From Nocardia sp. SYP-A9097 (GTDB taxonomy: Bacteria > Actinomycetota > Actinomycetes > Mycobacteriales > Mycobacteriaceae): DNA of 64,000 bases. Location of the stretch: assembly GCF_009649815.1 (NCBI RefSeq), contig NZ_WJIC01000019.1:1-64000 (forward strand), read 5' to 3'. The number at the start of each line of letters is the position of its first letter. Positions within the stretch are counted from its first letter, which is position 1. Positions 43,504-50,382 of this stretch are shown here, one piece after another. The notes beneath the pieces were generated by a model that had not been told where the DNA came from, made no database searches, and worked only from the letters and a program-made list of their open reading frames with translations. Both the position numbers and the translations under genes were made by a program.

Positions 43504-44303
43504 TGCGCATCGGATTGCTCACCGCCAACCCGGGCCATCCGCTGCTCGCGGCGACCACTTCCCTGCTCACAGCGGACGGTCACCGAATAGAGCATCTCGC
43601 ACCGAACGCGGTTGCCCCGCCGTCGGATCCGGCCGATATCTATCTGCTCAAGGCGCGCACGCCCGCCGCATTGGCACTGGCGCGGGCCTTGGAGGACACC
43701 GGTGTGCCGGTGCTGAACTCGGCCGCCGCCACCGAGTTCTGCCAGGATCGCGCCTATATGGCGCAGCGCGCCGAGGAAGCCGGATTCCCCTTCGCCCGCA
43801 CGACGGTGCTCCCGAATCCGGGGCAGCTCGATGATTTCGAGCGTCCGCTGGTCGTGAAGAGCCGGCACAGCCGCCGCGGCGATCTCGTCACCCGGATCGC
43901 CGATGCCGCCGAACTCGAGGTGGTGCGGCGGCGCTGGTTCGACGAGCCGATCGTGGTGCAGGATTTCACGCCCGGCACAGGTTGGGATCATAAACTCTGG
44001 GTGATCGGCGATCGGGTCTTCGCGGCATTGCGGCAATCGGAGTTCGCACCGGAACCCCGGCTGCCCGATCGGCATTCGTCCATTCCGCATCCCTGGGCGG
44101 ATCTGGCGCTGGCCGTGGGCGAAGCCTTCGATTTGCAGGTCTACGGGGTGGATATTCTCGAAGTGGCGGGCTCACCACTGATTGTCGATGTGAACGCGTT
44201 TCCGGGAATGCGCGGGCAATCCAGGGCACCGCAGGCGCTGGCCGCGCGCGTGCTGGCGAAGCCGTCGGTCAATACCAACCGTTATGAATGTGTTGCGTCA
44301 TGA
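43503..44303 (+). CDS. ATP-grasp ligase-like protein 2
   Basis: About 266 residues with the same overall plan as its neighbour: RPLVVKSRHSRRGDLV for nucleotide binding, VVQDFTPGTGWDHKLWVIG, and VYGVDILEVAGSPLIVDVNAFPGMRG for metal binding. The nucleotide loop is shorter and lacks the Gly-Ser-Gly of protein 1, so the two have diverged. It starts within the stop of gene 1 (TGATG). A GTG at 43500 is possible. Confidence 0.88.
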   Translation: MRIGLLTANPGHPLLAATTSLLTADGHRIEHLAPNAVAPPSDPADIYLLKARTPAALALARALEDTGVPVLNSAAATEFCQDRAYMAQRAEEAGFPFARTTVLPNPGQLDDFERPLVVKSRHSRRGDLVTRIADAAELEVVRRRWFDEPIVVQDFTPGTGWDHKLWVIGDRVFAALRQSEFAPEPRLPDRHSSIPHPWADLALAVGEAFDLQVYGVDILEVAGSPLIVDVNAFPGMRGQSRAPQALAARVLAKPSVNTNRYECVAS

Positions 44304-44320
44304 TTTGATTATTGCTGTAC

Positions 44321-44348
44321 CACAAACCAATTGGTCCCATTGTTTGTG
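44321..44348. promoter_or_regulatory. Dyad in an AT-rich intergenic patch
   Basis: cacaaac ... gtttgtg around 14 nt, with a palindrome accaattggt inside. The 120-nt gap (44304-44425) is strikingly AT-rich for this chromosome and lies upstream of the CocE/NonD-type hydrolase gene; it may hold its promoter and operator. Confidence 0.5.
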
Positions 44349-44425
44349 AATCTTCCTTTATATCAGCGTATTTCATTTCCGCTCCAGCCCATTTCATTCC
44401 GTGACACGCTGTTAACACCCACGGC

Positions 44426-46222
44426 GTGTCAACCACGGAAGGGATGGCGGTACGGATGCCACAGGAAGACTCGACAATAGGAATCACAACCGATCAGGTC
44501 ACGCGAATCGCGACGGAAGGCGCCTGGGACGCGCAGGGGCAGGTACGTCCCGAGGCGGTCCTGCTGGCCACGAATCTGGTGGAGGCGCTGCGGACCCGCA
44601 GCGGCGCCGGGCTCTTGCCCGATGAGCTGAGCGAGTTGGTCACCCGGACCCTGAACATCGCCGTCCCCTCGTTCCCGAAGATCCGGACCGCGGAGGGGTA
44701 CCGGCTGTCCGCGCATATGCTGCGCCAGCTCACGCCCGGACCGCACCCGCTGGTCGTGGTGCCCGCCGGGTGGACCCCGGTGGGCTGGCCGCTGTTCGAA
44801 TACGCCTATCTGACACTGGCTCTCAAGGGCTATCACGTTGTGGCCTACACCCCGCGCGGGCTCGGCTGGACCACCATCCCGGAGACCGACCTGCCCTGGT
44901 TCGGCACCTCCGAGGGCAAGGTGAAGGTCGCCGGACAACCGGATTGGGAGGACGGCATCCGGGTACTCAACTTCGCCATCGACCAGCTCCAACCGAGCGG
45001 TGTCGGATTCCTGGGCGAATCCTACGGCTCCGGCATCAGCCAATTGGTGGCGGCGAACGATCCCCGCGTCGACGTGGTCATCGCCCTGAGCACCTGGGGA
45101 AACCTCGCAACCAGCCTGTACCACAATGAGACTCGTCATCTGCGGGCCGTCGCGGCACTGCTCGCACTGACCGGCGGCGACCAGGCCGACAAGTTCGACG
45201 ACAAAGAGCTGGACATCCTGGCGAAGTTCGCCGAGAACCGGGAGATGCAGGACGTCGTGGACTGGGGCACCGAGCGCGCCCCGGAACGCCTGGCCGGAAA
45301 CCGCGCGGTCCCGACCTTCTTCTCCAATACCTGGCACGAGAGTCTCTTCCCGGTCAATCAGGTGCTCACCACCTTCGACAAGCTGAGCGGACCCAAGCGC
45401 CTGAATATGTGGATCGGCGATCACGCCGTGCCCGAGGGTCCGGGGTTGATCGGACCGGGGCCGAATCTGCCTCTGCACGAGGCATATATGTGGCTCGACT
45501 ACCACCTGAAGGGTGTCGAGAACGGCGTCGATGGCTGGCCGCAGGTCAGCAACCAGGTGATGTTCACCTACGGCCCGGATGTCACCACCCAGCCCGCACG
45601 GCGCGAAGAGCAGGCGGAATGGTCCGACGTCACCGTCGAAACCCGGATATTGCACTTGACCGATATGGGGCCGGACGGTGACGGCGCGCTCGGACCCGAT
45701 AACGCGGTCGGCTGGGAGCGGAGCTTCACCGTCGGTAAGGAGCCCGAGGTCGTCTCGATGGATCTCCCGCTCATGTCGACCGGGCAGGAGGAGTGGAAGG
45801 GTAACCCCAAGCGCTACCTGACCAATGAGATCAACCGCGACCATGCCCTCATCTGGACAACCCGAGCGCTGGCGCCGACCGATAGCGGTGTGGCCCTGCG
45901 CATTCGCGGAATCCCACGACTGCGACTGACCGTCGACAGCGCCGAGGAGTACGCGACCCTGGTGGCGTATCTGCTGGATGTCGATCCGGGCGGCGAGGCG
46001 AGAATCATTACGCACGAGCCGAATACGATCCGATTGGGCGGACCGGTCACCGTCACCTGGGAGCTACAGGCGGCCGCCTACGATGTGGTCGACGGCCACC
46101 GGGTAATGCTGGTGATCGACGGTCTCGATCCGCTGTATTCCACTGCGAGCCAGACCGATTCGCGGATAACCATCACCGCACCCGCGGGGGATCCGGCACA
46201 GCTCGAATTGCCGCTGGGCTGA
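44426..46222 (+). CDS. CocE/NonD-type serine hydrolase (X-Pro dipeptidyl-peptidase-like)
   Basis: A 598-residue alpha/beta hydrolase. The core has PLVVVPAGWTPVGWPLFEYA, the nucleophile elbow GFLGESYGSG and a late His near IGDHAVPEGPG. The last 150 residues form the jelly-roll beta-domain of the PepX/CocE family. It cleaves ester or amide bonds. The start is uncertain among GTG 44426, ATG 44444 and ATG 44456; only a GGAAGGG at 44437-44443 looks like a ribosome site. It stands 120 nt after the ATP-grasp pair on the same strand. Confidence 0.85.
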   Translation: MSTTEGMAVRMPQEDSTIGITTDQVTRIATEGAWDAQGQVRPEAVLLATNLVEALRTRSGAGLLPDELSELVTRTLNIAVPSFPKIRTAEGYRLSAHMLRQLTPGPHPLVVVPAGWTPVGWPLFEYAYLTLALKGYHVVAYTPRGLGWTTIPETDLPWFGTSEGKVKVAGQPDWEDGIRVLNFAIDQLQPSGVGFLGESYGSGISQLVAANDPRVDVVIALSTWGNLATSLYHNETRHLRAVAALLALTGGDQADKFDDKELDILAKFAENREMQDVVDWGTERAPERLAGNRAVPTFFSNTWHESLFPVNQVLTTFDKLSGPKRLNMWIGDHAVPEGPGLIGPGPNLPLHEAYMWLDYHLKGVENGVDGWPQVSNQVMFTYGPDVTTQPARREEQAEWSDVTVETRILHLTDMGPDGDGALGPDNAVGWERSFTVGKEPEVVSMDLPLMSTGQEEWKGNPKRYLTNEINRDHALIWTTRALAPTDSGVALRIRGIPRLRLTVDSAEEYATLVAYLLDVDPGGEARIITHEPNTIRLGGPVTVTWELQAAAYDVVDGHRVMLVIDGLDPLYSTASQTDSRITITAPAGDPAQLELPLG

Positions 46223-46235
46223 CCTCGGCTCGAGT

Positions 46236-46269
46236 CGGGGCGGCCTCCGCGGACAGCGGGACCGCCCCG
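46236..46269. terminator. Bidirectional terminator-like hairpin between convergent genes
   Basis: cggggcgg (46236-46243) pairs with ccgccccg (46262-46269); it lies between the hydrolase stop and the permease-like lipoprotein stop. No clear T run. Confidence 0.5.
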
Positions 46270-46274
46270 GCCAC

Positions 46275-47231
46275 TCAGTTCCCGGGCGGGTTCTTCAGCA
46301 GGTAGTCCGCGGCGGCGCGGCCCACCGTGTACGCATTGCCCAGGCCGAGCAGGAATCCCGAGGTGGAGTGGTCGAGGTGGTCGACCACCGACTGCCCCGG
46401 ATACGGCTGATCGAAATTGCTCACCGTGCGCAGGGAGACGTAACGGTCCAGGTAGCCATGGGCTTTCAGCGCCGTGGCGGTGGCACTGTCTTCCATCTGA
46501 GTCGTGCAGTAGGTGCCCTGCCCCTTGGTGCGCAGGTCCATGACGTAGCGGGCGGTGTCCGAGAGCGGTTTGCCGGAGTAGAAGTCGTCGCCGGTCATGG
46601 TGTCGCACTTCATGACCGACGGTTTGCGGCCATCCTGGCCGGGGTATTTCGCGCGATCGGCGGCGGCCTCCGGGCTGTCCGCGAGCGTCGCCTCGCGGGT
46701 GGCGTCGAAGACCCTGTCCACCAGGGCCGTATTGAGCTGATAGGCGGCTGTGTTGTAGTCCTCGACGGGGCGATAGCCGAAGGGAACTCCGGGCGCCTCG
46801 GCCGGATCGAGGTGATTGCCGAGGTCGAAATCGACCACCCAGCGCGCCCATACGGCCGAGCCGAGCGTGCCCTGATCGGGTGGGGCGCCCGCGACCCCGG
46901 CGGTGAGGAAGTACGCCTTGTCGAAGTTGAATTTGCCGCTGGCGAGAATGGACATCATGGTGGTGGCGGCATTGGCCTTGCCCTGACCGGTCTCGGCCAC
47001 ACACAGATGATCGTGGTTGCAGCGCACCGGTTTGTACGCGCCCGGGACCTCAACGGTGGTGGGCAGCTGTTCGCGCTTCGACCAAACCTCGTTCTCCGGA
47101 TCGAACATGGTGATGACCAGGACGCCGACATCGATCTTGTCGGAATCGCTGTTCGAGCTCGCGGAGCAACCGGCCACGGCGAGCGCGGCCACTCCCAGGG
47201 CGACGGCAAACTTCTGGCGACGTGAAGTCAT
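46275..47231 (-). CDS. Purine nucleoside permease-like lipoprotein
   Basis: About 318 residues. Signal peptide with lipobox ALAVAGCSA. The body matches the NUP family of purine nucleoside permeases: DVGVLVITMFDPENEVW, TGQGKANAATTMMSIL, KAYFLTAGVAGAPPDQGTLGSA, YCTTQMEDSATATALK. The fold is that of nucleoside phosphorylases, so a binding or catalytic role outside the membrane is possible rather than true transport. ATG 47231 fits the signal peptide. Confidence 0.88.
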   Translation of the reverse strand: MTSRRQKFAVALGVAALAVAGCSASSNSDSDKIDVGVLVITMFDPENEVWSKREQLPTTVEVPGAYKPVRCNHDHLCVAETGQGKANAATTMMSILASGKFNFDKAYFLTAGVAGAPPDQGTLGSAVWARWVVDFDLGNHLDPAEAPGVPFGYRPVEDYNTAAYQLNTALVDRVFDATREATLADSPEAAADRAKYPGQDGRKPSVMKCDTMTGDDFYSGKPLSDTARYVMDLRTKGQGTYCTTQMEDSATATALKAHGYLDRYVSLRTVSNFDQPYPGQSVVDHLDHSTSGFLLGLGNAYTVGRAAADYLLKNPPGN

Positions 47232-47296
47232 GGGGAGAGGATAGGCGACATTCCGCACCGATCGGGCGCACGCGACACTCGGTGGGAGTACGGGAT

Positions 47297-47329
47297 TCTC
47301 GGCCCCGAGCAGTGGGCTCGGGGCCGAGA
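47297..47329 (-). terminator. Hairpin after the second EF-Tu gene
   Basis: tctcggccccgag (47297-47309) pairs perfectly over 13 bp with ctcggggccgaga (47317-47329), directly behind the EF-Tu stop. Confidence 0.75.
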
Positions 47330-47335
47330 TCCGGC

Positions 47336-48511
47336 CTATTCGTGCACGGCCAGCACCGTACCCGCGGCGACGGTCCGGCTACCCTCGCGAATCGCGAAGC
47401 CGAGACCGGGCTCGAACGGAACCGGACGTCCGAGAGTGATGGACATCTGCACCGTCTCCCCCGGCTGCGCCCGGCCTTCGGGCAGCAGTACATCGCCCAC
47501 CACGTCACCGGTGCGCAGATAGAACTGCGGCCGGTACCCGCTCACAATCGCCGTGCGCCGTCCGCCCTGCGCCGCGCTGAGCAGATGCACCCGGGCGGTG
47601 AACCCGGTGTGCACGGCGATACTGCCCGGCGCCGCGACCACCTGACCACGGCTGACCTGACCGCGCTGCACACCGCGCAGCAGCAGCGCCACATTGTCGC
47701 CGGCCTCCGCCGATTCCATTGTGCGGCCGAAGGTTTCGACGCCGGTGACGACCGACTCCAGGCTGTCGCCGTAGCCCAGGACCGCCACCCGCTCACCCAT
47801 GCGCACCCGGCCACGCTCGATGGCCCCGGTCACGACGGTGCCGCGCCCGGTAATGGTGAGCACGTTCTCCACCGGCATGAGGAACGGCGCGTCGGTGTAG
47901 CGGATGGGCATGGGAATGTACTCGTCCACCGCCGCCAGCAATCCCAGCAGCGCCCGAGACCACTCCGGATCACCTTGCAGCGCAAGCAATCCGGAGACCG
48001 GAACGACCGGCAGGCCGTCACCGTCGTACCCATTGGCGGACAACAGCTCCCGCACCTCGAGCTCGACCAGCTCCAACAGCTCAGCGTCGCCGGCGTCGGC
48101 CTTGTTGAGCGCGACCACGATGTGCTCCACACCGACCTGACGGGCGAGCAGGACGTGCTCGGCCGTCTGCGGCATGACGCCGTCGAGCGCCGAGACCACC
48201 AGGATGGCCCCGTCCAACTGGGCCGCACCGGTGATCATATTCTTGACGAAGTCGGCGTGCCCCGGCATATCGACGTGCGCGTAATGCCTTGTGGCGGTTT
48301 CGTATTCGACATGCGCGATATTGATGGTGATGCCGCGCGCTATCTCCTCCGGCGCCCGGTCGATGCGATCGAACGGTACATAGGATCCGCCGCCCTGCTC
48401 GGCCAGCACCTTGGTGATGGCGGCGGTCAGGGTGGTTTTGCCGTGGTCGACATGCCCCATGGTGCCGATGTTCAGATGCGGCTTGGTGCGCACGAAAGCC
48501 TGCTTGGCCAT
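47336..48511 (-). CDS. Divergent second elongation factor Tu
   Basis: A 391-residue EF-Tu paralogue. GTPase motifs are present: G1 GHVDHGKTTL, GITIN with the switch Thr, DMPGHAD, NKAD and a G5 SGL. Differences from the housekeeping type include PEEIARG for PEERxRG, DMPGH for DAPGH or DCPGH, and a shortened C-terminal end (TVLAVHE in place of KVVKIIK). It stands alone, not in a str operon with rpsG and fusA, so it should be a second copy like the stress-linked tuf3 genes of Streptomyces. Palindromes in its leader suggest special control. Confidence 0.9.
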   Translation of the reverse strand: MAKQAFVRTKPHLNIGTMGHVDHGKTTLTAAITKVLAEQGGGSYVPFDRIDRAPEEIARGITINIAHVEYETATRHYAHVDMPGHADFVKNMITGAAQLDGAILVVSALDGVMPQTAEHVLLARQVGVEHIVVALNKADAGDAELLELVELEVRELLSANGYDGDGLPVVPVSGLLALQGDPEWSRALLGLLAAVDEYIPMPIRYTDAPFLMPVENVLTITGRGTVVTGAIERGRVRMGERVAVLGYGDSLESVVTGVETFGRTMESAEAGDNVALLLRGVQRGQVSRGQVVAAPGSIAVHTGFTARVHLLSAAQGGRRTAIVSGYRPQFYLRTGDVVGDVLLPEGRAQPGETVQMSITLGRPVPFEPGLGFAIREGSRTVAAGTVLAVHE

Positions 48512-48547
48512 GATGAATTCTCCATCCGGGAGTCGTGATTCGAGGAA

Positions 48548-48594
48548 CCTCAGACAGAAGCGACCTTCCCCGTCTGAGGTCCGGGACGTCCCGG
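48548..48594 (-). promoter_or_regulatory. Leader hairpin and palindrome upstream of the second EF-Tu
   Basis: cctcagac (48548-48555) pairs with gtctgagg (48572-48579), followed by a perfect 14-bp palindrome ccgggacgtcccgg (48581-48594). Both lie 37-83 nt upstream of the EF-Tu start codon and could act as operator or RNA switch. Confidence 0.6.
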
Positions 48595-48760
48595 AGAAGG
48601 TCAGCTTCGTGCGCCGTCGAATGCCGCGACCGCAGGCAGGTAGAGCGCGGCCATCGCACCCGCGGCTGCGGGTGTAGCGGTGATGGCGTACGCGAACATG
48701 AGCAATACGGTGCCCTATGAGCGGCGAAGTCCGCCACTGATTTTCGGGCGGAGCGCCGGC

Positions 48761-49249
48761 CTAGTGCGCTTGGAGTTGCTCCGGTGTCATGGCGATACCG
48801 TCCGCACCCAGCGGTGCTCCCGCCAGTGGGGAGCTGTCGAGGTAGCGGATCTCGTAGACGCGCTCGGTGAATTTCCAGCCGCCGGCGGTGCGGCGGTAGG
48901 TGTCGTGGTAGATCGCGTAGTTCACATGTGCGCCGCCGGTTTTCAAGCGGCCGAGTTCGCAGATGTGGGCGCGGCCGCTCGCGGTGTCACCGTCGATTTC
49001 GATGGTGCCGGGGTGGGTGTGCTGGATGAAGAACTCCCAGGCGTCCTGCATGGCGCGCATCTGGTTCCGGAATCCATTGTGGCCGTTGACCTCGATACCC
49101 GCGGCGGGGATGCGCAGGACAGCGTCCTCGGTGAAAAGTGAAGCCAGGCGGTCGAAGTCGCGAATCATCACCGCGTCGGTGAATTCGCCCGGTAGCGCTT
49201 CGATCTCGACGCGATCGGCGAGGGCGCGAAAGTCGTGGATGGTCGGCAT
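48761..49249 (-). CDS. NTF2/SnoaL-like protein divergent from an ECF sigma factor
   Basis: A 162-residue single-domain protein. FTDAVMIRDFDRLASLFTEDAVLRIP and the YHDTYRRTAGGWKFTERVYEIRYL strand pair are characteristic of SnoaL_4-type folds. No catalytic motif is clear. It is transcribed away from the ECF41-type sigma factor gene, which itself carries the same fold, suggesting a common signal. Confidence 0.87.
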   Translation of the reverse strand: MPTIHDFRALADRVEIEALPGEFTDAVMIRDFDRLASLFTEDAVLRIPAAGIEVNGHNGFRNQMRAMQDAWEFFIQHTHPGTIEIDGDTASGRAHICELGRLKTGGAHVNYAIYHDTYRRTAGGWKFTERVYEIRYLDSSPLAGAPLGADGIAMTPEQLQAH

Positions 49250-49315
49250 GATCGGCTCCTGAGAAGTTGACGAGAGTGGTTTCGTGTACGGCTTGTCCGA
49301 CGACGCAGCGGTCCG

Positions 49316-49336
49316 GAATGTCAGGCCCTGACATTC
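49316..49336. promoter_or_regulatory. 21-bp palindrome between the NTF2-like and ECF genes
   Basis: gaatgtcagg, one central base, then cctgacattc. It lies 67 nt upstream of the divergent NTF2-like gene and 54 nt upstream of the sigma factor, so one binding event could affect both. Confidence 0.7.
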
Positions 49337-49389
49337 AGGGTCGGTATTTCGTCGATTCGGTAAGGGCCGCCGCGACCGAAGGAGGCACC

Positions 49390-50277
49390 ATGACCGATCC
49401 GCACCTGCGCGCGGTGATCAGTGAGCGGCGTCAGCTGATCAATCTCGCGTACCGCCTGCTCGGGTCACTGGCCGAGGCCGAGGATGTGGTGCAGGAGACC
49501 TACGCGCGCTGGTATGCGCTCTCGGACCACCAGCGTGCGGAGGTGGCCAAACCCGGAGCCTGGTTGACCACGGTCGCCAGCCGCATCTGCCTCGATCTGC
49601 TCGGCTCCGCGCGCGCCCGGCGGGAACGCTATGTGGGCGAATGGATTCCGGAACCGGTACCCGACCGCGACTGGTTCGGCGGCCCCGCCCCCGCCGATCC
49701 CGCCGACCGGGTCACCCTCGACGAATCGATCGGCATGGCATTCCTGGTCGTGCTGGATTCCATGACCCCGGCCGAACGCGTGGCCTTCGTCCTGCACGAT
49801 GTCTTCCGCTACTCCTTCGCCGAGGTGGCCGACATGGTCGACCGTACTCCCGCGGCCTGCCGCCAACTCGCCTCCTCCGCCCGCGCCCGCATCCGCACGT
49901 CCCGGCCGCCGTCGGGTCCCGACCGCGCCGAAGTGGTCAAGAACTTCAAAAAAGCCTGGGAGACAAGCGATATCGAGGCCCTCATCATGCTCCTCGACCC
50001 CGAGGCGATCGCCACCGCCGACGGCGGCGGCAATGCCCTGGCCTTCCGCCACCCCATCACCGGTGGCGACGAAATCGCCCGCGCCTGGGTAGAGATCATG
50101 TCCCGCACCTCCAACGTCGAACTCCTCGAACGCACCGTGAACGGCCAGCCCGGCCTGATAGCCCAACTCCACGGTGCGATCGTCTCCGTCTACGCCTTCG
50201 ACATAGCCGACGGCCGAATCACCCGAATCTGGGCAATTCGCAATCCCGAAAAGCTGCGCCGCTGGACCGCCGACTGA
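49390..50277 (+). CDS. ECF41-type sigma factor with C-terminal SnoaL-like domain
   Basis: A 295-residue sigma factor. Region 2: LINLAYRLLGSLAEAEDVVQETYARW. Region 4: MTPAERVAFVLHDVFRYSFAEVADMV. The linker motif WIPEP matches the WLPEP of the ECF41 group, and the tail has ATADGGGNAL, corresponding to the group's DGGGR. The tail acts as a built-in regulator in studied members. ATG 49390 has GGAGG upstream. It faces an NTF2-like gene. Confidence 0.92.
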   Translation: MTDPHLRAVISERRQLINLAYRLLGSLAEAEDVVQETYARWYALSDHQRAEVAKPGAWLTTVASRICLDLLGSARARRERYVGEWIPEPVPDRDWFGGPAPADPADRVTLDESIGMAFLVVLDSMTPAERVAFVLHDVFRYSFAEVADMVDRTPAACRQLASSARARIRTSRPPSGPDRAEVVKNFKKAWETSDIEALIMLLDPEAIATADGGGNALAFRHPITGGDEIARAWVEIMSRTSNVELLERTVNGQPGLIAQLHGAIVSVYAFDIADGRITRIWAIRNPEKLRRWTAD

Positions 50278-50382
50278 TCGTTCAGCCGGACGGGACCGCG
50301 GCAAGGGTGGGCCGAGAGCTGGGGTCAGCGCGGTCCAGGCGATGTCCGCGCGGCACTCTAGACTGCCGTCGGGGAGGTCGGT

